From positions 1 to 42,068 of the forward strand of contig JAICQO010000059.1 of the NCBI GenBank assembly GCA_025937835.1: DNA of 42,068 nt. The letters run 5' to 3'. This DNA comes from Polyangiaceae bacterium. GTDB taxonomy: Bacteria; Myxococcota_A; Polyangia; Polyangiales; Polyangiaceae. How positions within the stretch are numbered: position 1 is the stretch's first letter; each line of letters starts with the position of its first letter. Below are positions 8,631-17,132 of this stretch, piece after piece. Under the pieces are notes generated by a model. It was not told the DNA's origin. It saw nothing but the letters and a program-made list of their open reading frames with translations, and did not search any database. Both the position numbers and the translations under genes were made by a program.

Positions 8631-10100
8631 TCAGTCGAGCTCCTCCGCGAGCTTTTCGCACACCGTCTTCAGCACCTTGATCCGGGCGTAGTGCTTGTTC
8701 TCCGCCTCGACCAGCGTGAAGGGCGCTTCGAGCGTGCTGTTTCTCGCGATCATCTCGGAAGCGACGGACTCGTATAGGTTCGACTTGGCGCGGTTGCGGT
8801 AGTCTTCGGCGCCGATCTTGTGCTGCTTCCACGGCTCCTGTTCGCGCTCCTGGAAGCGCTTCAGCTGCTCTTCACGGCTGATGTGCAGCCAGAACTTGAG
8901 CAAGATCGTGCCGTCGCCGATCAGCTCGCGCTCGAACTCGTTGATCTCCGAGTAGGCCCGCCGCCACTGCTCTTCTCGTGCGAGGCCCTCGACCCGCTCC
9001 ACCAGGACGCGCCCGTACCAGGTGCGATCGTAAATCGTTATCCGCCCGCGCTTCGGCAGGTGACGCCAGAAGCGCCACAGGTAGTGGTGGGCGCGCTCCT
9101 CGTCGCTCGGCGCCGACACCGAGATCACTTGATACTGTCGGGCGTCGAGGCCCCAGATCAGACGGCGGATCGCGCCGCCCTTGCCCGCGGCGTCCCAGCC
9201 CTCGAAGGCGATGATCGCGCTACGTTGTTGCTTCTGAAGCCTTCGCGCGAGGCGACCGAGCTGTGCCTCGAGCTCGAAGAGGCGCTCCTCGTATTCGTCC
9301 TTGTCGAGCTTCAGACTCAAATCCAGCTTGTCGAGCAGCGTCACCGGATCGGGTACGTCCGCCTGCGGCGGGGCATCCGCGGCCGGCTTCGTGACCGAGA
9401 GGCGGTGTTCGAGCCGCTCCAGGATCGCCTCCGCTGCGGCCACGTTCCGGTAGCGCTCGTCGCCCGACTCGATCACCGTCCACGGCGCGGCGCCGCTGCT
9501 GGTCTCGCGCAGCGCTTCCTCCGTGGCGGTGACGAGCTCGGCGTAGTGCTGGTGGTTCTTCCATTCTCTCTTGGTCACGCGGTAGCGCGTTTGCTTCGAG
9601 CTCTCGAGCTTCTCGAACCTCCGGCGCTGTTCGCGCTCGCTGACGTGGAACCACAGCTTCACGATCAGCGCGCCCTCGTCCGAGAGCGTGCGCTCGAAGG
9701 CGTTGTTGCGGTCCATCGCGCGCAACATCTGCCGCGCGGTGAGCCGTCCGTAAGCGCGATCCACGATCGGCTGCGTGTACCAGGAGCCGAGAAACAGCCC
9801 GACCCGACCGGCGGGCGGCAGCCACATCCAATAGCGCCAGAACTCCGGCCGCGCGCGCTCGTCCTCGGAGGGCGGCTCGTAGGCGCGCGTCACGAGGTAG
9901 CGGGCGTCGAGCCAGGCGTTGAGCGTGTTCAACGTCTCGCTCTTGCCCGCGCCGTCAGCCCCGTGGATCAGAACGATCAACGGAAACCCAGCCTTTTCGA
10001 GCGCTGCTTGCGCCTGGAGCAAGCGTGCTCGAAGCCCCGGCAGCTGCGCCTCGTAGTCGGCCTTGCCGAGCTTCCGCCCGAGTTCCTGCTGTTTGAGCAT
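8631..10100 (-). CDS. pap: Polyphosphate:AMP phosphotransferase (two-domain PPK2)
   Basis: Transfers phosphate from polyphosphate to AMP, making ADP, in the cytoplasm. At 489 aa it has the length and tandem PPK2 structure of class II enzymes. The N-terminal domain has Walker A 'HGADGAGKSETLNTL' (about 45-58) and a lid region 'AYEPPSEDERARPEFWRYW'; the C-terminal domain has Walker A 'FEGWDAAGKGGAIRRL' (about 300), 'SAPSDEERAHHYLWRFW' and 'YDRTWYGRVLVERVEG', and ends 'EAENKHYARIKVLKTVCEKL'. In two-domain enzymes the C-terminal domain is the catalytic one. ATG 10100 is used; no strong ribosome site. It diverges from the protease gene (138 bp between starts). Regulation is not evident. Confidence 0.93.
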   Translation of the reverse strand: MLKQQELGRKLGKADYEAQLPGLRARLLQAQAALEKAGFPLIVLIHGADGAGKSETLNTLNAWLDARYLVTRAYEPPSEDERARPEFWRYWMWLPPAGRVGLFLGSWYTQPIVDRAYGRLTARQMLRAMDRNNAFERTLSDEGALIVKLWFHVSEREQRRRFEKLESSKQTRYRVTKREWKNHQHYAELVTATEEALRETSSGAAPWTVIESGDERYRNVAAAEAILERLEHRLSVTKPAADAPPQADVPDPVTLLDKLDLSLKLDKDEYEERLFELEAQLGRLARRLQKQQRSAIIAFEGWDAAGKGGAIRRLIWGLDARQYQVISVSAPSDEERAHHYLWRFWRHLPKRGRITIYDRTWYGRVLVERVEGLAREEQWRRAYSEINEFERELIGDGTILLKFWLHISREEQLKRFQEREQEPWKQHKIGAEDYRNRAKSNLYESVASEMIARNSTLEAPFTLVEAENKHYARIKVLKTVCEKLAEELD

Positions 10101-10198
10101 GGGTTCGAAAGTTTAACGCGGCTCGCACCACCAACCTCGGGGTTTTCGCGCAGCGCTCGTCTTTGCCGCGAACGCCGACTACCCCTACAGTTTCGGAC

Positions 10199-10228
10199 CT
10201 CGGGCGCCGTTGTGTCTCGGGCGCCGTT
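10199..10228. repeat. Two direct copies of a 13-bp word upstream of the protease gene
   Basis: CTCGGGCGCCGTT occurs at 10199-10211 and again at 10216-10228, 17 bp apart. The copies end 11 bp before the protease start. The spacing is not a whole number of helical turns, so a regulator site is only a possibility. Confidence 0.4.
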
Positions 10229-10238
10229 CCCTTTCGCG

Positions 10239-11081
10239 ATGTTGGTCTCCAATTCCCCGCGTGTTCGAAGAGGCTTGCTGTTAGCGAGCGTGTTTGCCGC
10301 AGGTTTCGGCCTGGGCGGTTACCGAAGCTCTCGAGCAGAAACTATCCCGGACGTGGTCCGGGTGCGCGGCGTCGAGACGATGAGCGCGGTTTCACCCGCT
10401 ACTCCAATCACGCCCGCGCCCGCGGCGAGCGCCCCCTCGTCGCCCGGACGCAAGGTGGCCGCTTCGGCTCTGTCGATCACGGCCGTGGTGCGCGGCGATC
10501 GTGCCTACGGTGCGGGCATCGTGATTGGTCCGCGGCACGTGCTCACGTGCCAGCACGTCATCGACGGTCTGAGCTCGATCCGCGTCACGCTCGCGAGCGG
10601 CAAGACCGGTCCGGCGCGCGTCGTCGAGAGCGACACAAAGCTCGACCTGGCCGTACTCGAGCTCAACGAGCCGGTTGCCACGTCCGCAGAGCTCGCCTCG
10701 GCGACGGCCCTGGAAATGGGCGACCGCGTCTACGGCATGGGCGTGCCCAAGAACCTGACCTTCTCGTTCAACAGCGGACTGGTCTCGTACCTCGGGCGCT
10801 CGTACGACGACGTCGCTTTTCTGCAGACGGACATGCCGACGAACCCCGGGAACTCGGGTGGCCCCGTGCTCGACGACCAGGGCCGAGTCGTGGGTATCGC
10901 GTCCTTCATCCTTCGCGAGACGCAGGGCCTCGCGTTCGCGCTGCCCATCGACTACGCGTATCGCCGCTTCCGCGACTATTTCGCGGCCGAGCTCGACGTC
11001 CGAGCCTTCGACGGCTGGCTCGGAGCACACGACGAGAAGACGGCGCGGCCGAGCGCCCCCGAGAGGACACCCGGCCGCTAG
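10239..11081 (+). CDS. Trypsin-like serine protease (HtrA/DegP fold, no PDZ)
   Basis: A 280-aa S1-family protease related to DegP/HtrA. A hydrophobic N-terminal segment (about 10-28) suggests a signal peptide or membrane anchor, followed by a Pro/Ala/Ser linker and the protease domain (about 80-250). Triad residues are His in 'VLTCQHVIDG', Asp in 'DTKLDLAVLEL' and Ser in 'TNPGNSGGPV'. After the domain only about 30 residues remain, so the PDZ domains of true HtrA are absent. ATG 10239 fits the signal sequence; the frame runs far upstream but there it is antisense to the pap gene. Likely acts in the periplasm or envelope; substrate unknown. Confidence 0.88.
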   Translation: MLVSNSPRVRRGLLLASVFAAGFGLGGYRSSRAETIPDVVRVRGVETMSAVSPATPITPAPAASAPSSPGRKVAASALSITAVVRGDRAYGAGIVIGPRHVLTCQHVIDGLSSIRVTLASGKTGPARVVESDTKLDLAVLELNEPVATSAELASATALEMGDRVYGMGVPKNLTFSFNSGLVSYLGRSYDDVAFLQTDMPTNPGNSGGPVLDDQGRVVGIASFILRETQGLAFALPIDYAYRRFRDYFAAELDVRAFDGWLGAHDEKTARPSAPERTPGR

Positions 11082-11102
11082 CCACGAGGTGTGTCGCGCG
11101 CG

Positions 11103-11813
11103 TCAGCGCGTGTCGCACTTCGCGATCCCGCCTTCGCTGATCCGTCCCTGCGCCACCAGCTGGGCTTGCCGCTGGAAGTAGCGCTGGAGCGCCGCGCGGG
11201 TTTGTGCGCCGACGACGCCGTCGACCTCACCCTGATACAAGCCCTCGTCCTTCAGCACCTGTTGAATGTGTTTGCGCTGGTCTTCACTCAAGGACGTGAG
11301 CTCGGTGCCGCTGGACATGGCTGGGCTAGCGGTCGACCTCGCCGCTTGCTTGGCGGTCGAATCGACCTCGGTGCCGCGAACTGGCTGTTTTTGTGCGGGT
11401 TGCGCGTCGCTTCCGCGCATTCGCTGGCGCCCGTTCGAGGCCATCGGCTCGAGGCTCCACTCGAGGCCCAGCGCGTCGCGGGTCTTTGCGTCGATGCTAC
11501 CGACCGTCAGGCCCTGCTGGGTCTGGAAGTTCTTCAGCGCGGCCTCGGTCTTCGCGCCCGCCACGCCGTCGATGGTCCCCTGGTAGAGGCCGCGAGACGC
11601 CAGCTCTCGCTGCACGTCCTTGATCTGATCGCGGCTCAAGCCGGACAGCGAGCTTACCCGAGCTTTCTCGGTGTGCTGTGAATCACCGGCGCGTGACGTG
11701 TCGCTCTTGGTGTCGTCCGCGAGCGCGGTCTGCGCGCACGTCATTCCCAGCGCCAACAGAGCGCCGCCCGAGACGAGTCGTTTCACACTGTGCTTGATTT
11801 CGATGCGTTGCAT
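11103..11813 (-). CDS. Exported protein with two peptidoglycan-binding-like domains
   Basis: A 236-aa protein with a signal peptide (about 10-32, 'LVSGGALLALGMTCAQTALA') and two PG_binding_1-type repeats: 'QIKDVQRELASRGLYQGTIDGVAGAKTEAALKNFQ' near 60-95, and 'KHIQQVLKDEGLYQGEVDGVVGAQTRAALQRYFQ' near 180-215. Each holds the family's L-x-G-x-x-DGxxGxxTxxAL core. A Gln/Ser/Ala-rich linker joins them, and no catalytic domain is present. It probably binds cell-wall glycan in the periplasm. ATG 11813 has an excellent ribosome site (GGAGGAGA at 11817-11824), and a strong -24/-12 element sits 29-44 bp upstream. It lies downstream of ccoS but is probably a separate unit because of that promoter. Confidence 0.82.
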   Translation of the reverse strand: MQRIEIKHSVKRLVSGGALLALGMTCAQTALADDTKSDTSRAGDSQHTEKARVSSLSGLSRDQIKDVQRELASRGLYQGTIDGVAGAKTEAALKNFQTQQGLTVGSIDAKTRDALGLEWSLEPMASNGRQRMRGSDAQPAQKQPVRGTEVDSTAKQAARSTASPAMSSGTELTSLSEDQRKHIQQVLKDEGLYQGEVDGVVGAQTRAALQRYFQRQAQLVAQGRISEGGIAKCDTR

Positions 11814-11841
11814 GATTCTCCTCCGGACAGGAACCCGAAGC

Positions 11842-11857
11842 TGCAACGCACGTGCCG
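11842..11857 (-). promoter_or_regulatory. Candidate sigma54 (-24/-12) promoter of the peptidoglycan-binding protein gene
   Basis: CGGCACG-TGCG-TTGCA on the minus strand matches TGGCACG-N4-TTGCW at 11 of 12 fixed positions. The predicted start is near 11831, giving an 18-nt leader that holds the GGAGGAGA ribosome site before ATG 11813. This is the best-formed example in the window. Confidence 0.65.
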
Positions 11858-11912
11858 CGCATTGCGCAGGATCGCCTGGCGTCTGAGGTATCGGAATCAC
11901 TAGAGTATCGAA

Positions 11913-12113
11913 TCAACCCTCGGGTTTGCGAAAAACTCCCGTGCCCGCGCCGCGCGGCGTGCGCTGCTGCCCCGTGGCAGCGTCGCGCAGCACGCGCAGC
12001 GCGGGTGTAGCCAGATCGTCGAATTGCCCATGCCGCGCCGCCCACAGAAAGGCCAGCGCGGCGAGTCCGGAAAACACCACGGCCAGCGGTAACACCAGAA
12101 ACAACACGCTCAC
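11913..12113 (-). CDS. ccoS: cbb3-type oxidase assembly protein CcoS (FixS)
   Basis: Short membrane protein (66 aa) needed for cofactor insertion into cbb3 oxidase, together with the copper ATPase CcoI. The N-terminal helix 'VLFLVLPLAVVFSGLAALAFLWA' is followed by 'RHGQFDDLATPALRVL', matching the CcoS signature (helix, then xGQFDDL.TPA.R.L). The C-terminal tail is longer than usual. The GTG start overlaps the ccoI stop (GTGA), with GGAGGAG upstream inside the ccoI end. It is the last gene of the cbb3 operon. Confidence 0.9.
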   Translation of the reverse strand: MSVLFLVLPLAVVFSGLAALAFLWAARHGQFDDLATPALRVLRDAATGQQRTPRGAGTGVFRKPEG

Positions 12114-14563
12114 GACGGCTCCTCCGGCGCGCGGCGCCGTTGTGACATCGAAAATGCGCCCGAGCGCAACGCCACGCTGAGCACGGTGAGCGAGGACAGG
12201 GGCATCATCACTGCCGCCCAGAGCGGGCTCAATACACCGCTCATCGCTAGCCCAATGCCGAGCGCGTTGTAAGCCAGCGAAAAGCCGAGCCCGCGGCGAA
12301 TCGCCGCCAGCGTCTTGCGCGCGCCGCGCACCGCCTCGAGCACCGGCAGAACGCCGGGTTTCGTGGCGAACACCGAAGCCGCAAGCAAGCTCGCCTCCGC
12401 GCCGCCGTGGACCGCGAAGCCCACCGTCGCGGCCGACATCGCAGCTGCGTCGTTCACGCCGTCGCCGACCATCACCACCGACTGGCCGCGAACGCGCAGC
12501 GCTTTCACGTCCTCGAGCTTTTGCTCCGGGCTCACGCCACCGCGCAGCTCGAGCACGGGCAGCGTGCCGCAGACACGCTCCACGACGCGCGGATGATCCC
12601 CGGAGAGCACGCTGGCGCTGTTTCCGAGCAAGACGAGGTCGGCCAGACACTCCGCGACCTCGGGTCGCAACGGATCACCGAATGCGGCCAGACCTGCCAC
12701 GCGACAGTCTTCGGCGACGAGCACCGGCGTCGCGCCGCCGCGCGCCAGGGCGTCGACGCGCGCGCGCTGCTCCAGGTCCACCGAGACGCCACTCTGTTCG
12801 AGCAGCGTCGCTGTGCCGACCACGAGCTGTCTGCCATGCACGGTCGCGCGCACACCGCCACCGGCAAAGCGCTCGATTGCCTGAGCTTCTGCAGCGTCCG
12901 TCGCGGGAAAAGCCCGCTGGAACGCGCGTGCCAGGGGGTGGTCACAGCCCGCCTCGGCTGCGCTCACGGCGCGCGCTAGCTCTTCCGAGCCCTGCCACTC
13001 GAGCAATTCGGGCCGACCCGTCGTGAGCGTGCCGCTCTTGTCGAAGACGAAGTGCGCCGGTTTCGCCAGGGCCTCGAGCACGTCCCCGCCCTTGACCAGG
13101 ATGCCTCGACGCGCGGCGCGGGCAAGCGCCACGCTCACCGAGAGCGGGGTGGCCATGCCGAGCGCGCACGGGCAGGTCACGACCAGCAGCGCCACCGCGT
13201 GCTCCACGGCCAGCGTCGGATCCGCCCGCCACCACACCGCGAGAGTGATCGCGGCGAAGGCCAGCACCACGGGCACGAAATAGACCGCCAGGCGATCCGC
13301 GACACGGGTGATCGGTGCGCGCTCGAGCCGAGCTCGCTCCATCGCTCGCAGCAGCTGCCCCACGCGCGTGTCGCGGCCAGCCTGCTCGGCGCGAACGCGA
13401 AAAGTGCCTCCGACGTTCTCCGTGCCGGCGTAGACGCGATCGCCTGAGCGCACCTCGACGGGCTCGGATTCGCCGGTCAGCCAACGCACGTCGATCGACG
13501 ACTCGCCCTGTTCGACGCGCCCGTCGACCGGCACGCGCTCGCCCGCGCGCACCTCGACCAGCGCGCCGCGGGGTACGCTTTCCGCGCGCCTTTCGGCGAT
13601 TCCTTCGCCGTCCACGACGCGCGCCATGGCGGGCGCCACCGCCAGCGCGAAGTCTGCGGCCGTCGCCGCGCGCCGCTGCTGGCGTTGACCGAGCCAACGG
13701 CCGACCAACAGCAGGAAGATCAATACGGTGATGGTGTCGAAGTAGATCTCGCCGCGGCCTCGAACGGTGTTGACGGCGCCAGACACGAACCCCGCCGTGA
13801 TGCCGATCGCGATCGGCAGATCCATGCTCGCCACGCGTGTGCGGAGCGAGGCCCAAGCGCCGCGGTAAAAGACCGCGGCACAATACAGCACCGAAGGCAG
13901 CGACAACGCCAGGCTGCTCCAACGGAAGAATGCGGCGTAGTCGCCATCGACTCCGCTCGAGGCGCCGCTGTAGAGCGCGAGCGCCATCAACATCACGTTG
14001 CCCGCGATCGCGCCCGCGACGCCCAGCCGCATCAGCAGCGTGCGATCGCCGTGCACGCCCTGGCTCGCCTGACCCGGCACGTGCGGCGTGTAACCGAGGC
14101 TGTCGAGCGCGGTCGCGATCCGACCGAGCGAGGCGCGCGCGGGATCCCAGCGCACGCTGGCCGTCGCGCGACCGAAGTCGAGCCGAGACTCCTGCACGCC
14201 CGCAACCACGCGCGGCAGGCTCTCGACGAGCCACACACAAGCGGCGCAATGCACCCCCTCCAGGCTGAGCTCGATCGAGCAGCTGCCGTCCGGGTGAACG
14301 TCGAAGCGCGTCGCCAGCGCGGGATCGTCGAACTCTGCGAAGCGGCGCCCGCTCGGCCGTGCCGGGCGCGCTCGAACCGCCGAGATCTCGCGATCCGCGT
14401 AAAAAGCCTCGAGCCCTGCCGCGTGGATTGCGGCGTAGACGGTGCGGCACCCTGCGCAACAAAAGCGACGCCCGGAGTCGTCGAGCACCTCCGACGAGAG
14501 CTCGGCGCCGCAATGTGCGCAATGGTCTGTCGCCGACTCGGCGTTCGGGAGCGCCCTCGCCAT
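12110..14563 (-). CDS. ccoI: Copper-transporting P-type ATPase CcoI (FixI)
   Basis: Heavy-metal P1B ATPase (817 aa) that exports or delivers copper for cbb3 oxidase assembly. Order: N-terminal cysteine-rich segment ('HCAHCGAE', 'FCCAGCRTVY') typical of CcoI/FixI, an HMA domain with 'GVHCAACVWL' (CxxC), eight expected transmembrane helices, actuator motif 'LTGESEP', ion-site 'TCPCALG' (CPC), phosphorylation site 'FDKSGTLTTG', 'DHPLA' (the HP locus) and hinge 'VGDGVNDA'. The acceptor Asp is near residue 508. The usual DKTGT reads DKSGT here, a conservative change at a nearly invariant position. ATG 14563 directly abuts the stop of the upstream SafE-like gene; the end overlaps ccoS. Confidence 0.94.
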   Translation of the reverse strand: MARALPNAESATDHCAHCGAELSSEVLDDSGRRFCCAGCRTVYAAIHAAGLEAFYADREISAVRARPARPSGRRFAEFDDPALATRFDVHPDGSCSIELSLEGVHCAACVWLVESLPRVVAGVQESRLDFGRATASVRWDPARASLGRIATALDSLGYTPHVPGQASQGVHGDRTLLMRLGVAGAIAGNVMLMALALYSGASSGVDGDYAAFFRWSSLALSLPSVLYCAAVFYRGAWASLRTRVASMDLPIAIGITAGFVSGAVNTVRGRGEIYFDTITVLIFLLLVGRWLGQRQQRRAATAADFALAVAPAMARVVDGEGIAERRAESVPRGALVEVRAGERVPVDGRVEQGESSIDVRWLTGESEPVEVRSGDRVYAGTENVGGTFRVRAEQAGRDTRVGQLLRAMERARLERAPITRVADRLAVYFVPVVLAFAAITLAVWWRADPTLAVEHAVALLVVTCPCALGMATPLSVSVALARAARRGILVKGGDVLEALAKPAHFVFDKSGTLTTGRPELLEWQGSEELARAVSAAEAGCDHPLARAFQRAFPATDAAEAQAIERFAGGGVRATVHGRQLVVGTATLLEQSGVSVDLEQRARVDALARGGATPVLVAEDCRVAGLAAFGDPLRPEVAECLADLVLLGNSASVLSGDHPRVVERVCGTLPVLELRGGVSPEQKLEDVKALRVRGQSVVMVGDGVNDAAAMSAATVGFAVHGGAEASLLAASVFATKPGVLPVLEAVRGARKTLAAIRRGLGFSLAYNALGIGLAMSGVLSPLWAAVMMPLSSLTVLSVALRSGAFSMSQRRRAPEEPS

Positions 14564-15262
14564 CTAGTGCCTGTGCAGTGGACACGACTCGGGTGCAGCG
14601 GGCGCCTCGAAGGTCCGGAGCCCGAGCACGAACAGGCCCGAGGCGACCACCACGGCCGCCGTCAGCGTCTTGGCGCGCGGACCGAGCCGCGCACCGAGCC
14701 CGCGCAAGCCAAGGCTCGCGATGACCAGCGCAGGCACCGTTCCGAGCCAGAACGCGCCGAGCACGATCAACGCCGGGGCCAGGCCGCCGCTGCCGGCCGC
14801 GATTGCGACGAACGCATACAGCCAGCCGCACGGGACGAAAGCCGTGGCCATGCCGAGCAACACAGCACGCGGCAGCGCGGACAGCGCGCTCACCTTCGCG
14901 AGCGCTCGCGACAGCAAGCTCGCGCCCGGCGCGCGGCGGCCGAGCTTCACCAGTCCGCGCGACGCGGCGAGCGTCGAGACGCCCCACACGAGCAGCAGCG
15001 TGCCCGCGAAAACTGCCGAGATCCTCTGGATACCCGCGGCGCTGCCGGCCAGGTCGAGCGCGCCCCCGGCGAAGCCTGCCGCGGCGCCCAGCGAGAGGTA
15101 CGTCACGAGCCGACCCAGGTGGTAGCCCGATTGCGCGAGCAGCCTCCCGCGCACGTGGCTGAAAGCGCCGCCGGAAGCCGCGGCGAACGGGCCGCACATG
15201 GCGGCGCAATGCACGCTGCCTGCGAGGCTCGCCGTCAAAATCGGGATCCACAGCACACTCAT
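14564..15262 (-). CDS. SafE/TauE-like membrane protein within the cco operon
   Basis: Polytopic membrane protein (232 aa, about six helices) of the sulfite exporter TauE/SafE (UreH-like) family. Signature parts are 'LTASLAGSVHCAAMCGPFAAA' at the N-terminus (conserved GxxHCxxMCGP), 'YHLGRLVTYLSLGAAAGFAG', and 'LGMATAFVPCGWLYAFVA' (the PCGxLY motif). Proteins of this kind often sit between ccoH and ccoI, and a role in copper handling for cbb3 assembly is proposed; sulfite export is not implied. It ends 'ESCPLHRH', whose Cys and His residues could bind metal. The ATG start overlaps the ccoH stop. Confidence 0.87.
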   Translation of the reverse strand: MSVLWIPILTASLAGSVHCAAMCGPFAAASGGAFSHVRGRLLAQSGYHLGRLVTYLSLGAAAGFAGGALDLAGSAAGIQRISAVFAGTLLLVWGVSTLAASRGLVKLGRRAPGASLLSRALAKVSALSALPRAVLLGMATAFVPCGWLYAFVAIAAGSGGLAPALIVLGAFWLGTVPALVIASLGLRGLGARLGPRAKTLTAAVVVASGLFVLGLRTFEAPAAPESCPLHRH

Positions 15263-15744
15263 GGCGTCTCCGCGATCTCGAGCCGCTCGCTCTGCGTGAA
15301 GCGCTCCGCGCCCCGTGTGGCCGTGAAGCGGAGCTCCCACAGCCCGCCGCGCTCGAACGGCAGTTCCGTTCGGTAGTGGCCCGGCGCGGCCTCCCTGAGC
15401 TCGGCTTCCAGGACGCGCCCCGCGCTCGCGTTGCGCAGCGCTTCGACGCGAACCTTCGCTCCCCCGAGCACTCCGGCGGCGTCGCGCAGCTCTAGCTCCA
15501 GCTGCGACGTGCTTGCGTGGCGCGCGGGCTCGGCGCTCGCGGCGAGCGACCAACCGAGCCGCGCGTTCTGCGCGCGCTGGGCGATCTCTGCGTCGTAGGC
15601 CACGGCCTTCGCGTAGTAGTTCCTCTCGAGCGCAAAGCCGGCGTCGTCCACGGCGAGCGACGCCATCACTCCGAGCCCGCCGAGCATCGCCGCGAGCAGG
15701 GCGACGGGCACCCACGGCCAAACCTTCGCAGACGACACGATCAC
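15259..15744 (-). CDS. ccoH: FixH/CcoH family protein
   Basis: Membrane-anchored protein of 161 aa that supports assembly or stability of cbb3 oxidase. One N-terminal helix ('WVPVALLAAMLGGLGVMASLAV', about 11-32) is followed by 'ALERNYYAKAVAYDAEIAQRAQNARLGW', the conserved YYxKx..yd..i.q..n...lGW pattern of FixH, and a periplasmic beta-rich domain ending 'PGHYRTELPFERGGLWELRFTATRG'. ATG 15744 overlaps the ccoG stop and the end overlaps the SafE-like start. Confidence 0.9.
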   Translation of the reverse strand: MIVSSAKVWPWVPVALLAAMLGGLGVMASLAVDDAGFALERNYYAKAVAYDAEIAQRAQNARLGWSLAASAEPARHASTSQLELELRDAAGVLGGAKVRVEALRNASAGRVLEAELREAAPGHYRTELPFERGGLWELRFTATRGAERFTQSERLEIAETP

Positions 15745-17120
15745 GGCTGACCTCCTTCGGGACCGAGCAAGCGATAGGGCGCTTCGACCCGAGCTCCGCT
15801 CTGGTCCGTGATCCGGAACCGTACCGGCCGCTGACCGTGTGAAAGCCTATTGGGAGCCACCATCACGAACACGCTGGTCGAGCGCTGCGCGCCAGCCGTC
15901 ACTTCGAGCGGGTTTTCGGGCGCCACGAGCCGCGCGTCGGCGGCGTCGAGCAGGTCGATCCGATAACGCTGCGTCTCGCGGGAGCGGTTCTGCACCTTGA
16001 TCCGGATCTGATTCTGCGCGAGCCCGTCGCGGAGCTCGAACGGCGCGCCGATGCCGCGCAACACCGTGAGCTCGGCGCTGCCCCGCGTCGCCGCCACCAG
16101 CACCAGCGCAATCAACAAGGCGAGCAAGATCCCGGTGTAGATCAGCACGCGCGGCCGGAGCACGCGACCCTGGCCCCCGGTCTCGAGGCTCTGTTGAGCG
16201 TCGTAGCGGATCAGCCCGAGCGGCTTTTTGATCTTGTCCATGATCGAGTCGCAGGCATCCGCGCACTGCGCGCAGGCGACGCACTCGAGCTGGAGCCCGT
16301 GTCGGATGTCGATGCCGGTCGGACAGGCCGCAACGCAGGCGTTGCAGTCGATGCAATCACCGACGCCGGGCCGCGGCTTGCCCTTGGCCCGCGGCTCACC
16401 GCGCCGCGCGTCGTAGCCGACGATCAACGAGCGCGGATCGAGCAACACCGATTGCAGCCGAGCGTACGGGCACGCCACCGTGCACATCTGCTCGCGGAAG
16501 TAGGCAAAGTCGAAGAACGTGAGCGCCGACACCGCAGCCATCGCCAGGAACGCCTGCGGGTGCTCGGACGGCGAGCTCGTCATCCAGTGCACGAGCGCCT
16601 TCGAGCCCACGAAGTAAGCGAGAAAGGCGTTGCCGAGCAGCACGGAGATCAGCAAAAAGACGCCGTTTTTGAGGTATCGGCGCAGGTTGGGCCCCTTCTT
16701 GTCGAGCTCCATCTGCTGCTCGCGCTTGCCCTCGAACAGGCGCTCGATCGGGCGGTACAGAAACTCCAGATAGACGGTCTGCGGGCAGGCCCAGCCGCAC
16801 CAGGCGCGCCCGACCAGCGCCGTCACCAACACCACGCCCACGAAGATCGCGAGCAACAGCAGCATCAAGAGCACGCCGTCGGTGGCGAGAAAGGTGGTAC
16901 CGAACAGCGTGAACTCGCGGCGCACGACGTCCAGCAAGATCAGCGGCTTGCCGCGGAGCTCGAGCCACGGGAGCGCCACGAAGGCCACCATCAACAGCCA
17001 GGCCACGACCCGTCGCGCGCGCCAAGTCTTGCCCGGATAGAGTCGCGGGCGGATCCAGCGCCGGGTTCCGTCTTGATTGAGGGTGGGCAGTACGCGGTGC
17101 GAGGCGATTGGTGGAGACAT
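15741..17120 (-). CDS. ccoG: cbb3 oxidase accessory protein CcoG (FixG), 2x[4Fe-4S]
   Basis: Polytopic iron-sulfur protein (459 aa); CcoG is reported to act as a copper(II) reductase during cbb3 biogenesis. Transmembrane helices lie near 35-55, 80-105, 160-180, 195-215 and 330-350. Cys motifs are 'CGWACPQTVYLEFLYRPIER', 'CTVACPYARLQSVL', and the ferredoxin-like pair 'CIDCNACVAACPTGIDIR' and 'CVACAQCADACDSIMDKI'. The C-terminal beta domain (about 370-459) is the IgG-like FixG domain. ATG 17120 follows the ccoP stop by 12 nt. Confidence 0.94.
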   Translation of the reverse strand: MSPPIASHRVLPTLNQDGTRRWIRPRLYPGKTWRARRVVAWLLMVAFVALPWLELRGKPLILLDVVRREFTLFGTTFLATDGVLLMLLLLAIFVGVVLVTALVGRAWCGWACPQTVYLEFLYRPIERLFEGKREQQMELDKKGPNLRRYLKNGVFLLISVLLGNAFLAYFVGSKALVHWMTSSPSEHPQAFLAMAAVSALTFFDFAYFREQMCTVACPYARLQSVLLDPRSLIVGYDARRGEPRAKGKPRPGVGDCIDCNACVAACPTGIDIRHGLQLECVACAQCADACDSIMDKIKKPLGLIRYDAQQSLETGGQGRVLRPRVLIYTGILLALLIALVLVAATRGSAELTVLRGIGAPFELRDGLAQNQIRIKVQNRSRETQRYRIDLLDAADARLVAPENPLEVTAGAQRSTSVFVMVAPNRLSHGQRPVRFRITDQSGARVEAPYRLLGPEGGQP

Positions 17121-17132
17121 GGCGGCTCTCGC

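Noticed and set aside
8820-10238. N-terminal extension of the trypsin-like protease frame
   Set aside because: It is antisense to the polyphosphate:AMP phosphotransferase, and the real protein begins with a signal sequence at 10239.
13685-15376. 563-aa open frame on the plus strand
   Set aside because: Antisense to ccoI and the SafE-like gene, Arg/Ala/Gln-rich with no domain. High GC leaves such frames open by chance.
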